A DNA stretch of 28,208 nucleotides from NCBI RefSeq assembly GCF_001949145.1, contig NW_019091361.1, forward strand, positions 2,374,579 through 2,402,786, read 5' to 3'. Of this stretch, positions 1 through 11,200 are shown piece after piece. The translations under genes and the position numbers were made by a program. Origin of the DNA: Acanthaster planci. Taxonomy: Eukaryota; Echinodermata; Asteroidea; Valvatida; Acanthasteridae. Under the pieces are notes generated by a model. That model saw only the letters and a program-made list of their open reading frames with translations. It was not told the origin of the DNA and did not search any database. Numbering within the stretch: the first letter of the stretch is position 1; every line of letters begins with the position of its first letter.

Positions 1-1720
1 TGCAAATGATGGAAATACCTCCCGTTTAAACTTCAAATAAGCATGTGAAGGCCACAGACAACAGACGGCAGCCAAAAGCATATGTATGGCATATTGCAAT
101 AGTGTCTGGCTATCTCAATGAAGGGATTCTACAGACCATCAGCTTCACCTTAGAACTTGGCATACTTCATTTTGACATTCCTGAAATATGTTCAGCAACT
201 GAGTAAACAATCACATTACCAGATGCTGCTTCGTTTAAAGGCGGAATACAGAGAAGCTTCAGAGCTCTGCCAACAATTTGGCAAAGACCACTTGGCCTGT
301 CAAGTATTCTTCAAGGGACATATCTTTGGACCCTGGAAACCTTGGCAATGGCACTTTGTCTTTATCAATTTGTGAACAAAAGAATAATGTATAAAATTAC
401 AGAAAAAAGTAGCTTGATGTGAAGGCCTTTTGGCTTGGCACTCTACATGTATGCGTAAATTATGTTAAATGGAGATGGTCGAATTCAAGGGGGCAAAAAT
501 GGAAATGTTAAATCTATCCTCTACCCATTTTAGTGTTTGAACAATTATTTATATTCAACAAAGAAATTCATCAGATTTCTTCCAACTGACATTATGCATG
601 ATGCGTTGATTTATCAAAATCGCTATTTGCAAATTATGCTGATTTTTAGAACAACACTTTCAAAACCACCTTCTGGAAAGGCACCCACGAAGCTTCAGCA
701 ATAAAATCAAAACCTGCACATTCATGTTTTGCCACATTCAAAAACTTGACAAGAGCAAAGGATGACAGACTTTTTTTTTTATCTTAGCTGGTCTCTGCCT
801 GGCTGAATGAGCAGCAGCAGCAGCAGCATAATAAAGCCATGCAAAGGGGACAAGCCACACACGCACACATTCATGCCGGTCAGACCTACACTTGAGGCTT
901 GGCCGTGCCACGCCCGGCATCGGCACGCACAAGGATGTATAGTTGGGCCTGTGAGACAGTTTCAGGGCCACGGTGGGCAGGCCTGGGGCCTTGTGCTTAT
1001 TGCTGTGGGGTTAAGGGGGTGAGGGGTTACAATTAGAGGGTGGTTAGTACAAGATGTTAACACAAGGGCATGTATATTTGCAGAGGCACTGAGCTCTGAT
1101 GGAATTCTTTCTCGCAGTCTGCCCATTATGCACAAATCAGAAACCACGGATAAATTAATGACAAGTGAGGAGTGGAAGTGATTAAAACTTGGTATTACAG
1201 GTGACATGAAGGAAACATATTAATGATATTTACAATCACGTGAAAGCAATGTTTCTGAGGAAATAAGCAACTGATATAGAGTGTGTGAGCCTTGGGGTTC
1301 TTTTCTTCGAGGAATGTGCGCGATAAATGGTCCTCTTTTAACAGCAATGAAAACATAACAAACAGGGTCAAAAATAATCTCGGGTCTCTTTTTATGTCAC
1401 GATACACTATTTTCAAATGAAAATGTGTCTGACAAGGTATGGGTTTACCTGACTTGACACAAAAGGATGCTATCTGCCCACTCCATATCTAAAACTTGAC
1501 AACGAGATAATGTCATATAGTGCAGACAACTGAAAGCACTAGGTTTGTTTGAGGGGGGAGGAATTGTTAGCAAGTTAATATTTTCTTAAAGATCAGTCAA
1601 TTGAAGGAAAGACCACTCAATGACATTGCTTATTTAATACTAGTTGGTTGAAAGAATTTTTAGTATGATTTTACTTTTTCAGTTTTGAATTAATTTCATT
1701 TTTGTTTCCTTCTTTTCAAA
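1..1720. other. Left flank, no confident gene
   Basis: AT-rich sequence beyond the TTLL 3' end. A (GCA)6 microsatellite lies at 811-828, with a locally GC-richer patch around 840-1020. Several short open frames occur on both strands but none resembles a known protein or has paired splice sites. The one fragment that reads like protein is minus-strand 359-259, reported among the findings. Confidence 0.5.
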
Positions 1721-1737
1721 TTTTCCATATTCAAAAT

Positions 1738-2204
1738 TTTATTCTATTTAATTCCAGTACCACAAATGCTCTTTTATCCCAATGATTTCTAAAAAAGGAG
1801 AACAAAAATTATGACAAACACTGCTTTTCTGCACATGGAAAAATTCATTATCTGACTTTAAAAAGTTGCACGTTTTGAATTTTTTACATTTCTCCTGAGG
1901 TTTAACTGGAGCAGCGACTTTTGAATTAAAAGTATCTTTCCTGAAGAACGTCCACTAATACAGATGTCATAACCAGACATCGATCAATGATTCCTTAAGG
2001 AGGAATTAACTCAGAATGACATTCCCTCAAACCCTCATCATCTGTGAACAATTTCTGAGAATGAAATTTTTCAGCACAGGCCATTGTATCTTCACAGATA
2101 GATAAGATTGCAATCACTGTTTGATTTTGATAAACGTATTTTTCGGTATCCAGGATCAAAGTCTCATTTTTCGGTTGGAAGCACTTGATATTCTCTATGG
2201 TACT
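1738..2204 (-). other. TTLL6: Likely 3' UTR of the TTLL gene with poly(A) signal
   Basis: Downstream of the TGA the minus strand is AT-rich and non-coding. The first clear AATAAA on this strand is at 1743-1738, which would give a 3' UTR of roughly 470-490 bases. Cleavage would fall about 15-25 bases beyond. The end is inferred from the signal alone. Confidence 0.35.
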
Positions 2205-2265
2205 TCAGAAGTCCAACACCTTGTCAGGCAGTAGTGGTGGTGAATTGCGCCCTCTTGTGCTTGGC
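2205..2265 (-). CDS. TTLL6: TTLL exon 17: last coding exon and stop
   Basis: This 61-base exon starts after TTGATAAG, completes Arg from exon 16 and reads [19 protein letters not shown], then TGA at 2207-2205. It is recognised by phase, by the flanking acceptor and by its proline/basic composition continuing exon 16. Terminal exons this short are the least certain part of the model. Confidence 0.65.
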
Positions 2266-5200
2266 CTTATCAAGGTAAGTTAATTCTTGAAAGTGTGATT
2301 TGTTGGTAATAATACGCAACTAAAGTGAATGCTGTGTTAGTATTTTAGAGAAATGAATGAAAGGTTTACTCAAAAATAAATCATGTGTTATTTTTTTTAC
2401 ACAATTTGCATCTATGCAAACCACCATGAACAAGAATGTCATCAAAACGTGCAGGTACCAACTGGATGGCCAAGCTATTAATTCACAACAGCAATACACA
2501 CATTATTTTATGCATTAGATTAATGTTAGTTTTTCCTGCTAGTTACTGAATCAAAGAAACAAGCGGGCCCTCCAAAGCATCAAAATATTGTCATTTCTGA
2601 CGGAATGTCATACGATAGCCAGTTTCATTATAAACTCGCTGTTTATAAAAATACAAATATACAGCATTATTAAAGAATGTGTTAATTTGGGTCACTGGGA
2701 AATAACTAAATCTTCAGAAAACCAAACTTTACCTTAGATAGCCGTCGTTCATGTTGGCACTTCCTAATCGCTCGACCCGCCCTACAGAGTGCTTGCTGCC
2801 TGCCGACCCCAGCTCAGGCCTGTGCAGGACGGGCGCCGGTCCCGAGACCACTGAGAGGTTGAGTGTGGCCGCACCGCCGGATGTGGGGCTCTGGGTGACA
2901 CGGATCAGGTTGGGGAAGTTGTGGTTGCTACTGGCGCCGCCGATGTAGATGTTGGGTGGTGTGGCACACATGGCCACCGTCGTGAGATTGGTGGTGCTGT
3001 TGACTGCACCGATTCGCGGGTTGTGTCTTGTGTGATTCATAGCTGATGAGGATAAGAAATATTAACAAATACATGTAATTATTCTACTCAGGACACATGT
3101 ACATATTGAATGTTTACCAAAGAAAGGGTACCTAGTCTATTTCCATCATACAAGACGCATGCAGGCTTTAACCACTGCAACTTTCAATTTTTTGAATATT
3201 TTAGCCACCCTTTCATACCCCACCAAAGAAAAGTATGGTGGTACAATCTGAAAGCTCAGGCATTATGCCAAATAGCCCTAAATATATGCAAGAGGGTAAA
3301 TTGGTCTCTAATTTAAAGAGGACAATTTAATTACAAGCATTGGCTGTTTGAATCAATTGTATTTGAGTTGTACATACATGTAAAACTTTAATGGCTTCTT
3401 TTTCCAAAATTCTGTTGTGTATAATGAAGCTGAAACATGGATGTGAAAATCATGGTAGGGAAAGGAAACTACACGTAGCTGAAATGTGATTTACTTCTAC
3501 ATTTTGAATCAGGCAGGCAAAGAAAGACAGTTTCGTTATGCAAACCCAAAGTTCTGCCTGATGGAATAAACTTCTTGGTATGGGTACTTACAGGGATCTC
3601 TTCTTTGATTGGCATTCGCACTGAGTATCCTTCTCTCCTGAGGGTGGTGCAACACAGCCCCGCTTGCGCAGTCCCCGCACCGCCAATCATTCTGACCCTG
3701 CGTGGTGGATGTTATCAACCTGCTGCCCCCGCCTGCGTTGGCCATGCCTCTACCCTCTGGGTCCAGCAGGTGCGCCAGGTGCTTCCACTCCACCTCGGGC
3801 ACCACAGTGCTGGCCAGCCGGGCCTCACGACCTCCGGACGGGTACCCCTTCCTGGGGGCAAAGCGGTACCTCTGCTGGAGGGTGGTGGCGGCGGTGGGAT
3901 TTGGGTTCTGGCTGAGGGTGGATTGCTGCTGTTGACTGTGGGTGGGGACGCGGCCATTTTTCGCCAGCACAGACTGCCACTGGCCACTGGTGACGTGGGC
4001 AGGAGGGTGGGGCTGCACACGCATGGCCGTTGATGAAGGCGCTGATATCTAAATGGACAATTGGACGGTGAGAGGGATGGTATTATCGCGGGACTTGAAG
4101 GAATTAGTATCAGAAGTATTTGGCTCTCAAGTTAACAGGTGTTTCTCTACTTTTCTGTTTATTAGTGTCCGTTATTATGTATCAAAAGTTAGTTAACCAA
4201 AGTACCAATGATGCTCTGAGCCAAATGTCAATGTGCTGCATGACTAATCTGGAGAAACTATGTATTACATGTACATATCATGTTAATGACATTTCCCACC
4301 GTTTTACACAAATAGTAAACTTTGATAGACCATAAATGTATTTTTCATGCAACTATTATTTCGATCATGTACACTTCTTAAGCCACACTAGAGGGCTAAT
4401 TTCATGCATACAGATGCACAGCAACATTTATCCTATTCAAATTGATGGCAAACATGAAAGAATTACAGCTGCATGCCTTCAACGGATTGCAAACAATTAT
4501 TCAAACTTTTGAAACATTATGGAAATGAATTTGCTGATAGTTATTTCCAAAATTTTCTTTGGAATTCTCAATGTTTTTCATACTCTCCAAAATGGTAATT
4601 TAATAGTTTTCCACGACATGTGACTTTCCTCAATTTGTCAAACCATTTTCATATTTCTCCTGAATTCCTGACATTTTTTTTTTTTTCCTAAACTGTAGGA
4701 CAAAATAATATGACTTTTCCCCAACTTCCCGACTTTTTTAAAGGTTATTTTTTCTCACGACTTTCTAGAACCTCCAATCACCTGCTGTGTGAAAGATGAA
4801 GGCGGGTTATGAGCAGCATATGGGAGGTTATTGGGGCGTAGAGCATTGACATCCGGCGGCATGGTGATAGCCATGTGGTCACTGAAGGTCAGCCGGCTAC
4901 TCTTACCAGACAGGTCCTGGAGCTCATGCTGAAGGAGACAGCGGGAAAGATGAGGCAAGACAATGATGAAGGTGATTACGGATGAGGAATGGGTAAAGGA
5001 TGGGTGCAAGAAAGGCGATGAAATTGGTGCAATGATAAAAACCACAGCAAGCAGTAACAAAGCAATCTTTCACTGCAGGTGCTTTTAGGCAAGGATGAAA
5101 GTGAAGTAGCAGTCAAATTCATCCTATTCTTTCTACTATGTGGTTTCAAAGACTGCGCTTTGCAACTTGGACAACATACATGTTGGAGAATGATCTCCTC

Positions 5201-8200
5201 AGTGCTGCAGACAGATAAAGATCCCTGACTGGAAGGAATGTGAGAAATGCGCTCACTGGACGTTGAATAATAGTGAAAAGGAAACGTTTGGGGTAAATTG
5301 GTCATCTGCAAAAGGCCGGTCCTCTGCAAAAGACTAGTCATTGTGACTTTACACAGAGGCATGTCAAAGGCTGTGGTGAGTACTGCTGCCTGGAAGACTC
5401 AGTCACTGCTACATCCAGACAAAGCCAAAAGTTATCAAAAAGCATTCTGAACACATGTAAAAGACTGTAACTCCTAATTATTTTTGATACACACTTCCTC
5501 TTTGTGTTCCTGATCTGAATGAGTGGTACTGAATTTTTTTTAAGCAGATGAATATGTGCGAGGTAATGAAGAGGGTAACTATTGAAGAATATCTTAGAAA
5601 GTTTTGGTCCTGAATTTGTGAAGTCTATTGAACTGCTACCATCAGCTTGAATGGAAAACTTTCATAAGACTTTGATACCTCACTAATTGACTGCAGAGTC
5701 TCCACACTATCCTGCTTTTTCATAGCACTATCCAGATCAACATCCTCCTCTGTCAGTCCATGGAACACCTGGGATCCCAGGGGTGGGTGTGGCATCAAGC
5801 CCTGAGGGGGATGGGGTGTAATCTCCCTAGCTTGTTTATCATTCCTTTGCCTAACGTGTACAAAGCGCTTACTCCTGCCTATGCTGTGTACAGTCAGTGG
5901 TTCCTGGCAGCCGGCTGGCCAGCATATAACCTTGTATTTGGACCGAACCCGGCTGTCATGTGAACCCTGGATAATGATCTGAGAGGAGCCTGCCGAGTTG
6001 TTGTGGGACCGGCTAGCCTGAGCGGCTATGGCTGAGGGATCTTTGACAAATACGTCATTTATCTGGGCCTCATTGTTGGCCAGGTTGATGCTGTATGTGT
6101 ACACCTCCGACCACTGGGCGCTGGGCTGTCCCAGCTTACGGGACTCGGCTTGGGGAGGGTGAAGGTTGGAGCGGGGTTTAGGGTTGGTTGACTGGGATCG
6201 TAGGCCAGGAGGGGTTTCAAGGTGGAGGAAAGCATTCATCTGGTGAGCTACTCTACTGGTGCAAAGACGGCGGGTGCAGAGGTGGGAGGGTTTATTGTGT
6301 TCTACAAGTGCCTTAGATGTGCAAGGAAGGAAAGGGAAGAGAGCTAAGTTAAAAGCGTCAAGTTTGGTTAGTAGCAGGCACAGACAGAGAGGGGTTAATC
6401 ATACATGAATGCTAAATTTCTGAACTGAAAACACCATGCCAATAATTCAAATGGACTAGCGACAATCTTCACAAGGTTGATTTCATAAGAACATAAAACA
6501 TGCATTTTATCTTGGACCAAAACAATCTTTTTACAATACTTTGATTCCTCAATCTACTCAAATTTCAAGAATCAACAACTATTTCAAATGCAAAATGATT
6601 TCTGATTTCTTGTGACACACTTTGATATACAGTGGACCGTCGCTATAACGAACATGACAGGGTTCACACAAAATGTTCAGTGTACCAGTTGTTTGGTACA
6701 GTGATTTTCAGTCACGGACACAATTTATAATGTTCGGTATAGCAGTGTTTGTTATAGCGAAGTTCCACTGTACATCAAGATTTTCAAATTCAACTGTGTT
6801 CCTGCAATAAAATATGCCAAAACAAACAGGCTGGGAACGAAGTAAAACCAAGCCATGAAATGATCACAACTAAGCCGCTTCGCACACTGCCACACACAGC
6901 ACACACCTACACCCCCACCCCCACCACCAACGCCAACCCAATGACCTACTTACATTAGCCTGTCTCTCGGCATTCTTCATTACCCCAACTGTGCCGGGTG
7001 TGCAGTGTAGTAACCTGTAGACGTGTTCCACGACCCCCAAACCTCGGACGAGGTTATCGCGCTGGAGCAGAGCGCTGACCCTCTCCAGTTCCTCCTCCTC
7101 CAGAATGTCCGTTGGCTCTTTGGTGTTAATAAACTCGTGTTCTTGCTTGACCTGCAGTGTGCGCAAAGAATATATCACTTGATGTTGCATGTAAGTTGTT
7201 AGACATCTGACCCATACTTAGTTTATGAAAAGATGAATACATAAACAGAGGGACCATAGTACACATTTCTTTTGTATTTGTAATAGGTAAATAACCCTTT
7301 CGCACCTCAACAGTTTGTTATGATCACTCTGCATTCTCCTGCCAATTAAAGAAGCAGTCTAATTGTATAAAAGGCACTCAAAATGCAACAATGAAATATA
7401 GATGTCCAATTTTAACCCAAAGTTTTACCTCGGTTTGTGAGTTGGATTGGTTGAGACGTTTTCCGTAGGCTACCCTGGGTATAGTGACTCTACTCCGCCG
7501 TTTAACCTTCTCTCTGCCGGGACTTTCTGGTCTAGTCCCTTCGGGGTCTTTTCTTTCTGTTGGTTTCTTCCTCAGCATCATTTCAAGTTTTTCTTGTTTC
7601 AGCCGGAGCTCTTCTCTTTGTTGTCTTTACAAGTAATTAAAGAAACATCGAAATTTTCTTTACGGATGGAAAATTGGAAAAGCGTACATCATTTAATAAA
7701 AAAGTACAAACGTGGCACAGCAACACACTGATGGGTTCATTAGGGAATTTAAGTTCCAAAAAGCCGCCAGTGGATGCCACTTGCAAACAGGGGTTTAAGA
7801 CATTAACATTAGAAAAGGAGACCAACAGACAGGGAAAGAGAAAACATATTACAATTTAAAGAAATATTTTGCATATACAACATCTGCATAAATTTGTTGT
7901 CCGTGAAAGCTGGATAAACCTCATAAAAACTTAAAATAAAGGAATAGGGAAGCTAAAGGACTCTGTGCCTAAACTTTTCCATTTGCTGCTTTCAATGAAA
8001 AAGTGAAAATCTTTCTCCGATACTTTAACCTGTATTGATAACACTCATTTTATTTCAGAAAAAAAAAAACATGTAGCTATTATATAAGCTGGTTTTAGTA
8101 AACAAAATAAAACATTATCAAAACTGACGAAGAGTTTCTTCTAAATCTTACCTGGCGCATTCTCCCCTGGCTTTGGAGGCAGCTGTTTCTTGGAACAGAG

Positions 8201-11200
8201 AGCCGCTATGCTGGAAGTATCTGTCATATTTCTCACTACCTTCTCTGGGATAAATCCTAGTGAAACCGCCTATGTGTTCGTCTTCATATTTGATCAGAGT
8301 GTCTTGAATTGTCGCCAATGACTCAAGAGATTCCTCTTTCCTATTCCAAGGAAATGAAAAACAAATTTAAAGTACAACAGAACTATGGGTAATTCTAGAT
8401 ATTAGGAGTACAAAAGTGTGACATTTTTGTGCCCCTGTTACATCTGACCTTTGTTATTTGACATGGAAACCTCACCGGAATGGATTTCAAACTATTACTA
8501 TTTGTTTGGCAGGTAATTTGCATTAATTTATCAATCTTGGAAATTAGAAAGTACGTTCTGAACTTGTAAAATCATACAGGATCACCAAAAAATGGACCCC
8601 TAATTTCTGGAATTACCGCTATACAATGAAAAAAGCTTCAAAGAAAGTCATTTATTCACAAGTCACAAATAGCTAAAGAGAGAAGTCTTGACTAATGCTC
8701 ATGCACCGTACACTTGACAGTTTGATGGAAGTTTTGCAAAAGTTTTAGCGCTCAACATCTTTGTACAGCCCGTGACAATTTAATTTTTTCTCTGTATCAT
8801 GTCAATGTGACACAAACTAAGCACAGCCAATAGGATGCAGCAAAGGTATATTTTATTTTGGTACTGAAAAGACACGGCAGGCTTACTTGGGTTCTTTCTT
8901 GCCCCTATGAAGCAGTCTGTCCTTGACTCGCCTCCTCTCCTCCTCCAGACACTTCTTGCGATCAAACGGCGTCAGATTGATAATGTTCATGGTGTCAAAG
9001 AGGAGTCCCTCCTTCACCTCTTTGTCCAATCTGTGATCGGTGTGAAAACTGGGGGATAGGTTCACCTGGAAAGGAATTACAAGAACAATTTAGAAAATGT
9101 GCAAAAAAGATTTAACAATCCAGAAAAGGGGAGGAATATGTTGGGTTGACTGTTTAAACAATTGTTCAGTTTCACCACTTTTGCTGGTGCTCAACTGCAT
9201 GGGAGGCAAATGAAAATACAACTGGCTTCAAGAAAAGACAATTTACGTCATAATCTCTTGTAGTAAAAATTAAAATTCGCATGGTGTGATCTAAACTTCT
9301 GTGTATTTAACAGGTAACAGAGGTAGTCAATATGAGATGAAAAATGCAACCAGCATTTGAATGTTTCATGGCTGATCCTATTTTAAAATAATGAGTTTTC
9401 TGAATTTTGCACATCCCACAGCAAGATGCCTAAAAAATTCAAGTTCAATTGAATATCAGCCAACATCTACCAAGACTAACCTCCAGCAGCCAAGCCTTTA
9501 GCTTCTTGTCCAGCATGATGTCAAAGCCCAGCACCTCAAAGCAGCTGCTGCCCTTGTTGTTGTTGATGTTGGAAAAGCAGGAGCGGTAATTGTGCTTGAG
9601 GATGGGATGGGCCGAGATGAGCGTCTTGATGATCACGTCGTACATCTCCTCCCAGATGGCTTCCGAGTCGTAGCCGTTGTCATCAAACCATCTTTGCAAG
9701 GTGCTCAAACGTCTGGACGAGATTGAAGGGAAACATGGGAAGGTCTGGTGTCACATTTGATTTTACTGAAAGAGGATTGGTCATCAACCGATGGTTGGAA
9801 ACAGCACCTGTAACAAACGTCCTGTCACACACTGTGCTCCAGAATTATTATTTACACAGTTGCAGCCAGAGAAGATCTAGATGACTAGATACAAGCACGA
9901 CTCAGAATGTGCATTTTTCTCAAATGGAAACGGTGTTGCATGGATGCTGTTTAACAAGCGTTACTACAAAATTTGAACCATCTTGGAACATGGTCAGTTT
10001 AAATCGGAAATGCACCATGTTCCCAGAAGCACTTTTAATTTGTGGGTTTTCTCCCCAGTGATCTGACCGGATGAGAATTTGAACACTGGATTCACCAACT
10101 CATACAAATGCTCACCTTTTACTGCCTTTTTCCTCATCTCTGATGAAGTCAGCACTGTGTTTGTTGATGGCGTAATTTGTTAAATGCATATAGACGTCAT
10201 CCTGTAACAAAGAACCTCATGGTTGTTTCAAGGCAATTTCAAAGAGATGGTCAATTAGTGACATCAGAACAAGTCACTGCAGATGTTCTTGTATGTCATT
10301 ATATGAGTACAGTCAAACTCTGATAATGCGAGAACTTTCAATACAATGTTCTGCTTATCACAAGGAAAATTTCAAGTCCCAAGTCTTTGTATTCTTTGCA
10401 TTCCAAGACTAATAATAACGGATTCACATTAGAAAAAAAAAGGGAACCTGTACAGTCTCAAGGACCTTGTTGTAAAGGTGTTCGATTGTACATGTACTTG
10501 ACACTTCCATAATCCATTCATACATCAAGTCTTATCCGATTTTAAATGAATACTTTGCCTTTAGTTTTTACTTTGCGGGATTCATTTATTTATGTATTTA
10601 GTTACCCTGGAGAGACCTCTCAGGGGTGCCCAGCAATTAAAAATCATTAAAAACAGTAAATATGTACAATGATATTAAAAAAAGTAAACAACAAGATAGC
10701 AAATGTTCATCTTTGATCCTGACATCCTATGACTTGTAACAATTCCCAAGTCAGCCAAAACACTAATCCCCGTAACAAGTATGCCTGGTGGTAGCTGGGC
10801 CCTCATTACAACATTTGTCAAATCAAGCAAACTTTAAGTGTTGGATTTCAGGGATTTCAGGTTGGATTATGGGGAAGTTGCGACGTGTTGAGCTACCCAC
10901 CAAATTGCTGTTAGTTGGCTCTGTGTATTTAACCGTAGCAAACCGAGCCAGTCCATCCTTGTAGACGTACACCCTGAGGGGATCGCATGATGTCACTACA
11001 ACGTAGACGCGAAGATCCACCTTAAACCCATCAATCAAGAACGGCTGCCAAAAAAACCCAAAATTAAATCAAGTGTTTACAATGAACTTGTTTTTCAGTA
11101 TGATTCAACAAAAGCTCTTTATTCATTTTTTTTAAAAACGGCACTTAAAGGTGCGATGGTTCAGTTATACACTTGAGCTTCTGACCAATTGCAGACCTAC

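Noticed and set aside
3715-4020. Second minus-strand frame in exon 15
   Set aside because: It would need phase 0 into the ATATCAG acceptor and stops within the exon before the donor, so it cannot connect to exon 16.
3575-4033. Plus-strand open frame of 152 codons
   Set aside because: It is the antisense of TTLL exon 15. That GC-rich exon is open in several frames; only the minus-strand frame matches splice phases on both sides.
4976-5362. Minus-strand 128-codon ATG frame between exons 13 and 14
   Set aside because: Exons 13 and 14 join directly in phase 0; the frame has intron-like composition and no family match.
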